Positions 1 to 12,723 of a DNA stretch of 64,000 bases are shown one piece after another. Under the pieces are notes generated by a model. The model was given only the letters and a program-made list of their open reading frames with translations, made no database searches and was not told where the DNA came from. Numbering within the stretch: the first letter of the stretch is position 1; every line of letters begins with the position of its first letter. Source of the stretch: Aphelenchoides besseyi (Eukaryota > Nematoda > Chromadorea > Rhabditida > Aphelenchoididae); contig JAMPIQ010000001.1 of assembly GCA_024699855.1 (NCBI GenBank), positions 5,394,001 to 5,458,000 of the forward strand, in the 5' to 3' direction. The position numbers were made by a program, and so were the translations under genes.

Positions 1-1699
1 GCCAGAAATCAGGGTCTTCGGATCCGAAAGACACTCGAATCCAAAAAATTGGCTTCAAGGCAAAACGGCGCGCTAAGTGGTTCACTTCGAGCTTTTTTTG
101 GCTGATTTCTTCGTGTCGTAAAATTTACGATCGTCGTTTTGCGCGGCCGCAAATCGGAAGTTGGCATCCGAGGGTTATGAATTCCGTTTGGCCACTCGAG
201 TTTTATTGCTTTCCGCGGAATTACAACGCCGCCGGTCGAGAGTGGCGAGTGTTTTGGAGGCGAACAGGAGGTGATTAATCAGGACCCGTTTTTTGAGTTA
301 ACTGATTTTAAACTGACTGATTAGTCATCAGGACTCGAGGATCATTGTTTATTCCGAGCCTGCGAATTTCCACGACTTTTCGCGGCCTTTCAATTCGCCA
401 TTTCGAATGCAAAGTTTTTTTGCGCTCAAGTTGGCCTTTTGGGAAACTTTGCGAATTTGATTCCGCTGAAGTTTTCGTAACGATCTCCAACGTGAACGCA
501 AATCGGAAGCGCGAAAGACGATTAGCGGCGTTGAGTTTCACGCGTTTTGTTTTGACCAATCGGTTTCTTGTCCAAAACGTTTGCGCGTGAGTCTTTGCGA
601 CAGTGACGCAGCAAACGTCCGTCTTTTTATATGACCGATTTGCGCGCATTTTGATGATCTGCGCGCAGTTCAAAACAAAATGCGGTCCCGTTCTCGGTTT
701 ACGCGAATCGACGTAAACTTTTTAGGGTCCAAATCAGTGGGTTTGGTGTTCTTTGTCATTGAACAAACAAAACCACGCACTTCATGAACAAGATAGTTCG
801 AACGCGTTCCAGCGTCTTGTTGCGTTTTTGTTGATAAAAAATGCGTTTCCACTCGTGCCAAAGCATTGGATGCAAGTCATAGATCTTTGTGGTCACTCGA
901 CGATCGCGCAAATCGTGTGTCAACTCGCGAGAGTCGTGGACAAACGGAATCTTCGTTGTAAACTTCTCTCCGATCTCATTGACGCGTCTGTTTGTTCAGG
1001 ACGACCGCAAATTTGGCATTTCCACCCTCGAAAACTTTCTTTCCTGAGATTCATTTTGTCTTCTTTTTTGTTTTACGTGCGCAGCCATCGAATTTCCGGC
1101 TTGTCGTTTTTGGCCTTTGCAATTGTTTCTCTTCAGAGACTCCGCCCCCCTTCTCCCACAACCTTCTTCTTCCCTCGCCTTCGTCCGTTGCAGCCTATCA
1201 GCCGGATGAGTTTAATCGGTTTCGTCTTCTTCTCGGCTTCGAAATCAGAAATTCTCAATTTTGCGAATTGCCGCATCTTCACTGAACGTGTTTTCCAAAT
1301 GTAACACAAACGAGCGTTCTGTTGCGATTATCCGGCAATGTCTGGCACTTGTTCGGCGCGAATTGATTATGCGGATTGGGAATCTCGAGTGTTCATTTCT
1401 TATGAATGCGATCCTTTTCTTATTCGACCAAACCGGATTCCCCATTCCGCTCGTTTACTTACCGTTGTTGTTGGATTCAATTGCGCATAAAACAGATTAT
1501 GCAATTTCGTTCTGATGACCGACAATTTTTGGTAATTTTCTTTTTTTTGTGCGCAACGTTGTTTTTTCAGTCACTTTTACGTCGAAATTACGATTCGAAA
1601 CAAAAATGCGGATTCGTTTACTGCGCGTGACTTTTTTGCGTGCGTCTCGATCGCGTCGATGACCTCCGTTTTTGGTTGAATTCTTTTGTTTAGATTTTC
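1..1699. other. 5' flank of the Toll gene, no gene recognised
   Basis: I see no supported gene here. Several open frames of 60 to 180 codons overlap on both strands, but none looks like a known family or ends at convincing splice sites. The first kilobase is rich in CpG (for example around 130-160 and 470-600), as is the leader of the PP2A gene, so it may hold promoter and leader sequence. A TTTTGTTTAG acceptor at about 1684-1693 lies just before the Toll start codon and could take a cis-spliced leader exon or a trans-spliced leader. Confidence 0.5.
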
Positions 1700-4600
1700 A
1701 TGAAGCCGAAAGAACGGGTGTTGCTGATTCTCCTCTTCGTCTCCACTCTCGCGTTAGCCAGACAGCGCACAGTCTTCAAATATGAATGTCCAGAGAGGTA
1801 AGAAGAGAAACTTGTAATTTCACTTTATTAGCCCATTCAACGGCGCAGAACAGCCGATGCGAATCCCTTGAGGGGACGGCGATTAACCACTCGGTCATCT
1901 TCAGGACCGAAAATGCGAATTCGCGTCCCAAGAAGCGTGACAAGAAGCACACTTTTGATTGACTGCGCCCTCTTTGGCCGTCCACTTGTTGCGACAAAAA
2001 TTCCCCAAAGTAAAATTTACCTTTTCAAAAATTCCCGCGCTCATTTTCACAAATCATCTCTTTTGCGCCCCATTAGACAAAAAAGGAAGCGACAACTTTG
2101 CCGTCGATTCAATGGGACGCACAGAAAGGCCGTTGACTTCAATTAGAAGCTAATGAGCGGCAAAAAAAAAGCGCCGCGCCGCACTTTGATTCGCGCCGAA
2201 AGGTGTTTTTGTGCGCACTCGAAAAGAATAGAGTGACTTCTTAACCTTTTTTCTTCAGATGCGTTTGTCTTCCCGAGCCGAACGACGAGTTCCTGATCGT
2301 GCAATGCAAATGGACGCAAATCCTGCCGCAGAGTTTCGACCGTTTCCCACGCAACGCCACGAAGAATCTGACCGTTCGATGCGCGAACTCCAATTCCATT
2401 TCCACGTTGGGCGTCTCGACGTTTCGCGGATTTTCGGAGCTGCGCGTTCTAACGATTTCGGCAAGTGAACGCCACGTTCACGTCTGATCACGACGTTTCT
2501 TTTCAGGACTGCAACTTTGCCGAGTTTCCAGCCGAAACATTTTCGCACCTCGACGTTCTCGAAATCCTCACGTTGAACGCAATCGGCGAACCGCAAATCG
2601 ACGACCGTGTCTTTCGACCACTCGCGCAGCTCAAACGCCTCTCGATTACTGGCTCATCTCTTCGTCAAATTCCGCGCGACTCCCTTTGTCCGCTCCAGTC
2701 GCTGGACGTAAGTTCCGACGCGCAAAGTGCGAACTGTCCGGTGGTAATAATCGAAATGCAATTCCCGGGAAGACCATTTCAGTAACTGCAAGCAAACAAA
2801 TTCCCGACCTTCAACTCAACATCCAAACAACAACTTCAGCGCACAACCTTTTGAAACTCATTCGCTGGCCATTAAGGCGGGATTCTCAATCAGAGTTTTG
2901 TTTGCAGCTTCCGCTTTTCGTTATTTCGCTTCTCCGCAAATTCGGATTCTGCGCGATCATTGAGGTGGAAGAAAAGAAACTTCATTTCCGAGACTTCCAA
3001 CGAACTCCTTTTGTTATTTTGGCACACAAAGCAACGAATTGCAATTCCGCTAAAGGGGGGAATGCAGGAACCGTAGAATACTCGAGAACATGAAAACTCA
3101 AAAAACCATTAAATGAATTCAAAACAAATGTTTCGCATCTAACGAAGTGACCACTTTTGTAACATGTATTCAAACTCAAGATTCTAATCAGCTTCAACTC
3201 ATGTCATTTTCAGTTTCTGACGATTTCCAACGGAAATCTTACTGACGGCCGACTCGGTTTGGATTCCAACTGTCCGTTGAATCGTTTGGTTTTCTTGGAT
3301 TTGAGTGGCAACCGAATTCGGAAGCTTCACGACGGCGATCTTTCCGCGTTCCCGGCACTCGGTGCTCTCAATTTGGCCGCCAATCAGTTGGACGAAATTG
3401 AGATCGCTGCCATCTCTGCTCAACAACTTCAACAGCTCAATTTGGCCACGAACTTTCTGCGCACCGCTCCAGCGCTGCCCGACAATTTGACTCATCTGAA
3501 TCTCGCCGACAATCGATTGGAGCAAATTCCGGCGACGGTCGCCAATTTGGAGAGACTGCTCACACTCAACGTCTCACGAAACGATCTCGACTCTCGACTC
3601 GCATTCCCACTGCTCTCCAATCGTCTTCAAGAGTTGGATTTATCTTCCAATCGCTTCGATTTTCTGCCAATACCTTTTTTCGAACGCTCAATTGGGTCGC
3701 TTAAAAAGCTGCAGATTCGCAGCAATGCGATTGCCGAGCTAACTGCCGGGATGTTCGAAAACTTCACTTCGCTTCAAAATGTAAGTTTGTTTTCCACCAA
3801 GAGCTTGGGACTTCTGTTCATTTTACAACCTTCTTTTCTTGTCCATCTGCTCGGCTTTACGATCTCCGAATTGCGTCATTTACAACCTTTGCAATTACAT
3901 AATCAATGTTTACGATTTCAGTTGGATCTGTCGAAGAATCAAATTAAATCGTTGCCAGCGGACGCCTTCGACGGTCTTTTCGAGTTGACGGAGCTGCGTG
4001 TGGCCGACAATTCGATCTACCACGTGGACATCGAAGCGTTCCGGCCACTGGCACGTCGACTGCAGCATCTGGAAATGAACGGCAATCAACTGAGCGAACT
4101 ACCGTTGGCAATCGATCGGTTGGGTCGTGTCAAACTCCTCAACTTTTCGAACAACCAAATCGCGTGAGTTGACGATCGCTGAGCCCAGAATCCAGAGTAT
4201 TTGCAGGACCATCCACAAGTTTAAGTTGAGCAAAAACGAGCAATTAACTCACTTGGATCTGTCGGCCAATCGACTCGAACGTGTGGAATCGTACGTTTTT
4301 GCGGAGTCGCCGAATTTGAGCGAATTGAATTTGCGTGCCAATTTGATTGTCAGTTTGAATGCCGACGCCTTCGAACAGTGTCCGCAGCTGCGAACTCTCG
4401 ACTTATCCGAAAATAGACTTTCGACGCTGAACGGCGCGTTGGCAGCCGTGGCTTCGCTTCGCAACTTGAATTTGAATTCGAATCGAATCAAGATGTTGGA
4501 GTGGAAACAACTGCCGCAGAGTTTGTCGACTTTGAACGCCGCGGCCAACGAAATCGAATTGCTAAGTGCGGCAGAAGAATCAGAGGTCGTTAAATTGGAG

Positions 4601-6934
4601 GTGAGTACTCAGTCGACCTCACGAACTTCAGACCTCGTATTTTCAGTTGCAATTCAATCAAATCGGTTTGCTTTTGGCTGAGCAGTTGCCGGTCGGTTTA
4701 AAGTCGTTGAATCTTTCGCACAATCATCTTCATCACATCAACAACGGCACTTTCGCGGGTCTACGATCGCTGAAGTCCATGGATTTGCAGCGTAATCGTT
4801 TGGTTTCATTTCGCGAAGAAACGTTTCCGTCCGCTGGAACCCGAGAAAATGCCGTGATCCATTTGCGACTGCTGGGCAACCCGTTGGAGTGCAACTGCGA
4901 GACCGAGTGGATGAAAACGACCAACAAAAATCGTCTGACGGGCGAGCAATCCATTTTGATTGACGACTTCGAACAACTGGAATGTCGATCAGTCTATTCG
5001 AAGGGTAAGAGCCCCAGAAAAACTCTGAACTGAAAACAATTTTGCAGACCAATTCCACAGACATTCCGGCAAACACCATCACCACAAACTGCTCTCAGAA
5101 ACAAAATCCGAAGATTTCGTCTGCGCATATGTCGGCATTTGTGAACCATCGTGTATTTGCTGTCCGTACACCGACTGTGACTGTCGATCGGTTTGTCCGG
5201 CGAGCTGCAAATGCTACCACGACGCAAAGTTCACGACCAACATCGTCCAATGTGACGGCAATTTAAACGGAACTCAAGAAACTCATAACGAGGAATCAGA
5301 GGTCGTAATCGACATTCCGAAGTTGCCGTGGCACGCCACTCACATTCGAATTCAAAATGTTCGGTTGCCGACGCTTCGATCTCGCGATTTCAACGGTCGT
5401 GCCCGACTAGTCGAACTGCAAATCAACAACACGGGACTGCAGACGATCGAGCCAGAGGCCTTCAAAAAACTGGATTCTTTGAAGGTGCGAAAGAAAATTA
5501 TGAACATAACTGATTACTTTTTTTAGTCGCTTTCACTTGTCAACAACAATTTGAATCGTTTGACAGGCGAAGAAGCGGTCCGAACCAGAAATTTGAAACG
5601 TTTGGACTTGAGTAACAATCGTTTTGCTCAGTTGGAGCCTGTGGTTGCGCAGATGTTTCCAGAGTTAGAGGAACTGCGTGTGAATGGCAACTCGTTGGTC
5701 GACATGCCAAACGCGATTCTTCAATGGCCATCAACCGGTCGATTGAGTTCGGTGGCCATTGGAATGAATCCGTTTCGTTGCGGTTGTCGAACTCAGTCCG
5801 ATCGTTTTCGTGCACAAGCGTGGCTTCAGGTAACGTAATTTTGAAAAGATAAACTAGTTCGATGGTTTAAGGCCAATCGAGATCGTGTTTTGGATTGGGA
5901 TTCTGTTTATTGCGTGGAAAATGTGACTCGAGCGTTTTTGACCAACGACACCGCCGCTCTTTCTTCTCAACATCCAAACATGGGACCATATCTCTTCGTT
6001 CTGCCAATGGAAGACTTTCTTCGGGATGCTAATCAAACGTTCTGTACTCCACCAATGGTCGGTTGGTTCTTCGGTGGCGGTCCGATTTGGTCGGCAATTT
6101 TGATTGTCATAGCGATTGTGTCCACTGCTCTGCTGTTCTGCGCAATCGTCTACTTACTTTGCGGTTTCTTTCGTCGAACACACACACCAATGAAGAAGCA
6201 TCGCGGCTACAAGAAATCGACTCATTTGCTTTTGAATCGATCAACTTTAACGCCACCAAGTCCACAGCCGGCAATTCAATATGACATCTTTGTTTCTTAT
6301 TCGCACGAAGATGAATCTGAAGTCAACAAAACGATTTGCCGGTTAGTTTCTTGTTCGTATTCGCTTCTCTATTTTGGGATTTAGACCACTTCTCGAACAG
6401 AACATGTCACTCTTTATGTTGCATCAGAACGTGCATCAACAAGCGTATACGACCAACGGCCCACAGATGGTTTCCGACGAGTTGATCAGGGTAAGTGATC
6501 ATTCGATCATTTCTGTTCATTATGTTGCTTAGCAAATGCGTTCGTGTCAAACTCTGGTCTACTACTTGACTGCTGCATTCTTGGAAAACGAGTGGTCCAC
6601 ATTGGCAATTCGAACTGCTCACAAGATGTTCGTTCAGGACCGACAACGTCGAGTGATTGTTCTGTTGGCCAGCGACGTAGACACGAGCAAAGTCGATCCG
6701 GAAATGGGCCAAATTCTGCGTCGCGAGCATCACATTTTGATGCACGTTCCAATGTGGTGGAATTTGTTTTGGTCTGCATTGCCAAAACGACAGGACTATT
6801 GCAACGGTGGATTGATGACAACGATGGGCGGTAACTCGTTGGATGATAGTTTTCGCGACGGCGACAACGAGTCGGAAACTACGCAAATTTACTCCGATCT
6901 TTACGGTCCAATGGTTCCAAGTGACGTTGTCTAA
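1700..6934 (+). CDS. Toll: Toll receptor (LRR ectodomain, one TM, TIR)
   Basis: Single-pass innate-immune or developmental receptor. Twelve exons (1700-1797, 2259-2460, 2507-2707, 3214-3780, 3922-4163, 4207-4600, 4647-5004, 5048-5484, 5527-5829, 5872-6341, 6385-6490, 6533-6934) keep phase and give about 1259 residues. In order: a signal peptide (LLILLFVSTLALA), many leucine-rich repeats (LDLSGNRI, LNLAANQL, LDLSSNRF), an LRRCT with NPLECNCETEW, a Cys-rich LRRNT (CPASCKCYHD), a short second LRR block with NPFRCGC, a TM helix at about 1004-1034 and a TIR domain from YDIFVSYSHED at about 1071. The two Cys caps on either side of a mid-ectodomain break are the classic Toll layout. Intron 2 (2461-2506) is GC-AG. 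Intron 3 is long at 506 nt. TIR box 2 is weak: the usual RDxxPG turn is not visible. The C-terminal tail after box 3 (FW) is short. Poly(A) signals AATAATAAA follow at about 7122. Confidence 0.93.
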
Positions 6935-7586
6935 TCCAGAAGTCTTTCCTACCGGTTTATTCTTGCCATTTTTGTACACTCTTCAGCTTTCCAATCACAC
7001 AAATTGCGGGTTTTCATTCTTAAGTCAAATCGAATTCTGAAATTGCAAACTCAGGTTTTTAACTCGTCAGTATTTTTGCTCTTTGACCACCGGTTTACTT
7101 GTTAACTCTTGTTAATTTCGAATAATAAATTAATTACGTTCACTCGAGAGCAACGTTTTCAACTGCGACCTCTTATCGACGAGGACCAAAAGTCCAATCG
7201 ATTCTGACGATTAGACCGTTTGCAGTGGATTTGATCTTTGCGTTCAACCTGTGAATCTAACGACCATTTTTATTGCGCAGAAGCGGTGCAACAAGCGAAG
7301 AAACAGATGTCAACGTTTGTGTTGAATCGGCACTGTGTTTAGTTCCTGCTCTCTAACTAAAAGTAACATATGATGATCCTGTGTTTTAGACTCCTCTGCG
7401 TAAGTATTCAACAGTCGTCATTTGCAGTCGAATTTGCTTTCAAATCTTCGCGTTATTTTCGCGCAGTTTAATGACCTCGTTCGGACAGCACAGGTGCCAA
7501 TCGCCCTCAGACTGTTGGAATCATTGGCCGACTGCCTTTCTCTGCTCTCATCATCGTTGAATATACCAGATTTCTGTTTCATTACA
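6935..7586. other. intergenic stretch
   Basis: This holds the Toll 3' UTR (AATAAA near 7125) and the 5' flank of the next gene. An 85-codon open frame at 7422-7679 ends in the real first exon of the downstream gene, but its upstream part shows no family signal. Confidence 0.5.
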
Positions 7587-8432
7587 ATGCACTTCACAGT
7601 GTTGTTGCAACTAATCGTTCTGCCCGGAGTCTTTAGCGGCAGTTCGTCAGTCGCATTAGACTTTCGAGAATTCCAGTAAGTAACCACAAACAATAAATCC
7701 TTCTAGTTTCCATGTAGTTTGCCAAACGATATGCAGCCCAACGTTCATGAGACGATGAATCTGCCAACTCAATGTTTGAAACTTTCGGCAAATGACTCTT
7801 TTTTGGCTTTTGTCGTACAAATCAACGATGAGTGTATTTACAGTTCGTGAGTTTAAGTCATCTCATTCAAAGGTCATGAGTGGGCTTTCAGTTTTTCTTT
7901 TCATTCAAACGGTCGACAATACGACAGCTTTCGAATGTGCATGTCATCCAATGGAACTCAACGGGAATGCAGCGGTATCAGTGGTTATTACAAGATTGTT
8001 TACAAACTTCCAAACGGTAACATCAAGAGTAGATCTCAGCGTTTTACGAATCCAGATCTCGAAATTGTTCAACACTTCTTTTTCGACTGCCAACTTTCGT
8101 ACATTAGTCAGATGTTGGAGACAACGCAAATCTACTCGGGACCTTCAATCAAAACAAGCGGTTGTCAAAATAACTTTGAATGGGGCGATTATGAAGCTTA
8201 TGTCGTTGCATATGGATCGGCGCAAACAGATTTGAACATTCGATCGGTATTTCAATCGTCTTCGTTTGTTTTTGAAAACAGATTTCAGGGATCGTGTGAT
8301 TTTAGATCGCAAAAGTCAACGAACAAATACATTCAATTCAACTACGATCCGAAATACGAAATCAAAAGCTTTCGTTTTGGAATGAACGGAAGAGCGGCGA
8401 GTGCAAACCTTCTTTCTGCTCTTTTCCTGTAA
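7587..8432 (+). CDS. secreted or membrane-anchored orphan protein
   Basis: Three exons (7587-7675, 7718-7846, 7892-8432) join in phase to give about 252 residues. The N-terminus MHFTVLLQLIVLPGVFSGSSS is a clear signal peptide. The mature part has several Cys (for example MCMSSNGTQRECSG and CDFRSQ) and aromatic-rich segments such as NNFEWGDYEAYVV. The extreme C-terminus (ANLLSALFL) is short and hydrophobic after small residues, which would fit a GPI-anchor signal, although it is on the short side. I recognise no family. Introns are 42 and 45 nt with good GT-AG ends. AATAAA lies far downstream near 8922, so the 3' end is uncertain. It stands alone between Toll and a minus-strand gene. Confidence 0.7.
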
Positions 8433-9099
8433 GTTGATGGAACACTTAGATCACTCATTTCTCTAATCTTAGGCCCTCGATTGCACTTCATTTCCTCCAT
8501 TAGATGTTTGTATACAAAGAACTGGCTTGTCATTATGAATTTAAAACATAAACTATGAAACCATAGATTCCTGTAATTGTTTTCGAGTAATCGGAAACAA
8601 CCGTCTGTTTAAACAATCTTTTCTGAAGTAGCGGCCATGTTCTTCTAGATCGCCGTGTAAACAGAATCATAGTAGGGAAGAACACAAGCACATTACCATT
8701 GAAATTAGTTGCTGGTATTCGAGCTACTTGTTATCCAACTACTAAAGAACGTTACCTTGAACTTCTTGAAAAGAACACAACTCTTCAGAGACTTTAAACC
8801 TCAATTCCCGTTCATTTCTCTCATCACTTCAACATGAGCATTTGTTGTTTGTTTCTTTGCTTTAAAAATACTTTTCTTATAAATCTTTTGAGATCGCGTT
8901 GATTGCTATTCGAGTGTGAAAATAAATTGTTTAGTTGAGCTCTAAGTTGAGAGTCCATGAATACTCAGAAGAAACTTCAACGTTTATTCACGTTCTAACC
9001 ACAAGCAGATGAATGGACACAACAGAGAGAAACACACGATCTACGTGCCACCTTCTCCACTGAGTTTCTATTTGGTTGTGTCCATCTGGAAATGGCTGT
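8433..9099. other. convergent 3' intergenic stretch
   Basis: Between two convergent gene ends. I see AATAAA on the plus strand at about 8922 and no open frame with coding character. Confidence 0.5.
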
Positions 9100-9708
9100 T
9101 CATGACCATAAGACCCGTTGCATTACCGTAGAGGTGTTCTTGCTGGGTTGGTCGAAAATGTTGTCTGTATCATCATCGAACTGAAATAAGCAAATTAATC
9201 GATTCACAGAGTCTCAAACTTGCAGGTCCCAAAACCACGACGTCATTCTGAAACTCAAGATCGTCATTCAGAGCAGTCAACCACAACTCACGGGCTTTTC
9301 CTCGGCAGTTTTCACCACTGGTGGCGCTGTATTTTCAACACGAGGTTCCTTTGGCTTCTCAGTTTCTTTCTTCGGAACGAGCAACGAATCCTGTGGCATC
9401 ACAACGCTAACTCCCGTATGCGAAGACACTGGAGTAGACAATTGAGGGGTGCTAATGGCTGAATTAACTTGAACCGCCTTTTTCGAAATCCTCTTCGAAG
9501 CCTTCGATTCCTTCTTGCGGGTTTTCGATTCCTCTTTGTGTGCTTTGGATTCTTTCTTGCGGGTCCTGGTATTGTCGTCTTCCGTCTTCACTTTCTTGTA
9601 ATCTCCATGAAGTAACCTGAGTACAAGAATTCGCTTTGAGTTGGATGTGGTTGTGTATCTGGATCTTATTACCATCTTTGTGTCATTAATCTTGCATTTA
9701 CTTTGCAT
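9100..9708 (-). CDS. Lys/Glu-rich basic protein, hypothetical
   Basis: Read on the minus strand. The main exon runs from ATG at 9708 to 9292, then short exons 9247-9224 and 9180-9100 reach a stop. It encodes a low-complexity block with a repeated unit, KKESKAHKEESKTRKKESK, followed by a Ser/Thr/Pro-rich stretch and an acidic end (FDDDTDNIFDQ). The composition suggests a disordered nuclear or chromatin-associated protein, but this is inference only. The intron 9181-9223 would be GC-AG; it has the local standard size of 43 nt and keeps phase. A further 5' exon is possible because the first 30 codons look weak. I recognise no family. Confidence 0.5.
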
Positions 9709-9963
9709 AATTTGCAATGTCTGATTCGTTGAGCTTGTAAACAAAAGGACACTATCTGACTAAAGTTCTTCGCTTAAAATGTGACAATTGAGCGAAGAGC
9801 ACGTAGACAATCGAATTGAGTATTAGATTCATTGTGTATTGTGTTTAGCGCATGAAACTACGAAGTAGGTTTTGCTTGAAATGACACATTTGCTTGTTAA
9901 ATATTGGCTTGCAATGGTACGGAAGAGATCTGTGGTTGGAGGAACGGATGTTTGCTTAGGCCA

Positions 9964-11892
9964 ATGGACGTCAACCGAATTTCTACACGGATGCCTGTCA
10001 CGGGTATGTCACTAACAATAATGCAATCAACTAGTCAATTAGTCAGCCAGAACCATAATTCCGAAGTGCCGAAGACGTTTCGCGTTTTCTTTCCACCCGA
10101 ATACCCGTCAGTTAGTTCCAGTTGCCGGAGATTCCCGACTCTTCGTGCTTCTAAAAAATGCCAATTTCCGGGTAATCTGCACTTCAGTTCTCCCTCGAGA
10201 AACCCGCCAGGATACATATCAATCGACTCCGCACTTTGCGGCGAGTTCAACGGTACCAATTTTACCGTGCAGAAACCACTCAGTAAAAATTCACTATGGT
10301 AATCCAATATTTATCGTAATAATTTTTTACTGAGTAATTTTCGCACTATAAAATTTGTATCGTCAAACTTCCCGTTTTGCGAGGAGTCGATCGATTTCCA
10401 AAGAAGGAGCTAAAGTGCAATTACTCTCATTTTATAGGTCTCTACGTTGAAGTTTGCAACTCAAAATCTCAAAGACTAACCACTCAGTTTAGATCCTAAT
10501 GATGCTTGCCACAAGCTTGAACGTTTCTCTTGAAGTGATAACGAATAGAAACCTTTTAGATTACACTCAAGGTCTGAACTTCACTCGCAAACGAAAAGAA
10601 GTGAGTTGAAGCGAAAAACGTCAATTGAAAGTGTTCAGGAAACAACAAAAACCGAAATGTTGAATTTGATTCAAATGGATGTCATCGACACATGTGCCAC
10701 TAGTTTTGTCGACTTGCCGTTCAGAACGGGACTCGAATTCAGCAACACGTTGTTTTACGTGTGTTCCAATCAATGATCTCCTCAATCAAGTGTTTCAGAC
10801 TCAAACGTTTCTGTTGCACGGCAGAAAAAAACGGACCTTCAATTCCATTTGGCTATATTTTAAAATCTATGACAAGTGGATTTGGTTTGGAATCGTGGTC
10901 GTCACGATGGTACAGTCACTGTTCTATTTCCTTCAATCCGCAATGCTTGAACATAAGAGGACTGTTTACTTTCATTGGTTTGAAGTGAAGGGTTTAAATT
11001 GACGAGAAACAAAACAAATTTTTCAGGCGACTTGGAAAGCAATTCAATTGCTCTTCTTCAAAATCGGCTACGAAACTTCAACTCGACATTCGGGTACTCA
11101 GGTGTTTCTGGTTTTGGCTGATTGTTAGTTTAGTTCAACTGAACACTTTTCTCTTTTCTTTCCTTCAAAGTGTTGTGATCATGGGTGTTTATTCGTCGTT
11201 GATTTTGTCCGATCATTTGCGTGCCGATCCAAGAGTCAGTTTGCATACTTTTGACGAGCTGATTCGCGACCTCGAAGATGGAAGACGTTATTTTGCAACA
11301 GACGGCGACATGGGTTGGTTCTACGCGGTTATCAACAACTCGCACCACTGGCCATATGTTCAAATTCGCTCGACCTTTCGTTCCAATCCAATTCGATGGA
11401 CACAGAGTCAAGACGAGGCATTGGAGTTGGCTGTGAACGATCGCGGGATTGTCGTCATTAACGATCGTCAAACAATCAGTTTACGTTACCAATGCTCGCT
11501 GATCTCCTTAACTGCGGAGGAATTTCTCCACCAACCCGTTTCGTTGCCCTTAAAAGTGAGTTCGCGTTTCGTGATGCAACGATCTTGTTTGTAGCTCAAC
11601 AGTGTTTGGTTGGCGCCAATCAATCGCTGGATCGAAGAGAACGCCGTCCACATAATTCGACTGCGCAAGAAGTACCTTAACCTAACATACGAAGAACACA
11701 ACGACAGGTTTTGTCGATCTGTAGCTCAAAGCGGAATGAGTAAGGACTTTGAAAGTCCGAAGTCATTCTTAAACATTTTCAGGACCAAAACCCATCTACG
11801 GTCTGTGTTTCATTGTCTTCGTTGTTGAAATAACGGCGCTCGTCATCTTTCTTGTTGAGTTCTTTTACCTTCGATCTTTGAAGCGAAAATAA
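9964..11892 (+). CDS. ionotropic glutamate receptor-like channel subunit
   Basis: Ligand-gated channel of the iGluR/IR superfamily in a shortened form lacking the amino-terminal domain. Visible in order: an S1 ligand-binding half (NFRVICTSVLP, then HYGLYVEILMMLATSLNVS, then DVIDTCATSFVDLPFRTGLE), M1 (WIWFGIVVVTMVQSLFYFL), a pore region (ATWKAIQLLFFKIGYET), M3 (QVFLVLADCYVVIMGVYSSL), S2 (SLHTFDELIRDLEDGRRYF) and M4 (LCFIVFVVEITALVIFLVEFF) with a very short tail (YLRSLKRK). The S1-M1-pore-M3-S2-M4 order is diagnostic. Exons include one of only 14 nt (10438-10451). The start is the least certain part: ATG 9964 followed by an intron at about 10004-10046 keeps frame, but no signal peptide is seen, so a 5' exon may be missing. 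AATAAA overlaps the stop codon. Similar divergent iGluR-like genes occur in nematodes. Confidence 0.78.
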
Positions 11893-12102
11893 ACGTTGAT
11901 TTTCTTCCTCTTTCGAAACAACTGATCAGTTAACCCTCAATCGACTCAACAGACTTCAGTACAATTGAGAATTTTATTCGGATTATGGGACTTCAATTTC
12001 AAGAACAAAAGTACAAAAGGATTTAAGAAGAGATCAAAATAATTACGAAGAAACAAAAGGGAAACTGGTCAATGAAATTAAAAGTGGAAAAGAGCATTGC
12101 GA

Positions 12103-12668
12103 TCACTTTTCTTTGCTCAACGTATATTTGCTCACGGCTTTGGTGCCCTCGGACATTGCGTGTTTCGACAACTCTCCAGGCAAAACGAGACGAATCGACG
12201 TTTGAATTTCGCGGGACGAAAGCGTTGCCTTCTTGTTGTACGTGGCCAAACGAGCAGCTTCGCAAGCGATCTTCTCAAACGTATCTTGAACGAATCTGAA
12301 AGACACATGATTGAGAAGAGAACGGCGTTTGAGTCCTTACGAGTTCATAATACTCATCGATTTTGACGTGATTCGCATGTCCGGATGCACCTGCTTGAGG
12401 ACCCGATGGATGTAGATACTGAAAGACAGGTGTTCTAACCGAAGATCGCACCAAAAACATACCTGAATGTTTGGACGTGCTTCTTAGAACGTTTCTTGGC
12501 ACCATTCGAAGACTTTGAGTTAAGTTTCTTTGCATTCGACGAAGTTCCCGCCTTCTTCTTGATGCCCTTCTTCGCTTTGTCCGCGCTCGTTGTACCGTCG
12601 ATAGCCACGTCCTGCGAGACTTTGAACTCAACAGTGTCCAAATTATCGTTAACCTCCGCAGAAGCCAT
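12103..12668 (-). CDS. H2B: histone H2B variant with a long N-tail, three exons
   Basis: Minus-strand exons 12668-12463, 12418-12341 and 12295-12103 join to about 158 residues. The fold region is canonical ([71 protein letters not shown]). Upstream is a tail of about 65 residues that starts with an acidic segment ([17 protein letters not shown]) before the usual Lys-rich stretch, so the protein is some 30 to 35 residues longer than a core H2B. Two introns interrupt the fold. I see no histone 3' stem-loop; AATAAAA lies on the minus strand at about 11978. Introns, poly(A) signal and solitary location fit a replacement-type variant rather than a replication-dependent cluster gene. Confidence 0.9.
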
Positions 12669-12723
12669 AGTGCGTTGAAGCTTTGCGTTAAACTCTGAAA
12701 ACTGAAAATTAGGGAAAGAAATC

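Noticed and set aside
753..1304. 183-codon plus-strand open frame before Toll
   Set aside because: Low-complexity aromatic/Ser composition, no recognisable motif, and no continuation by splicing.
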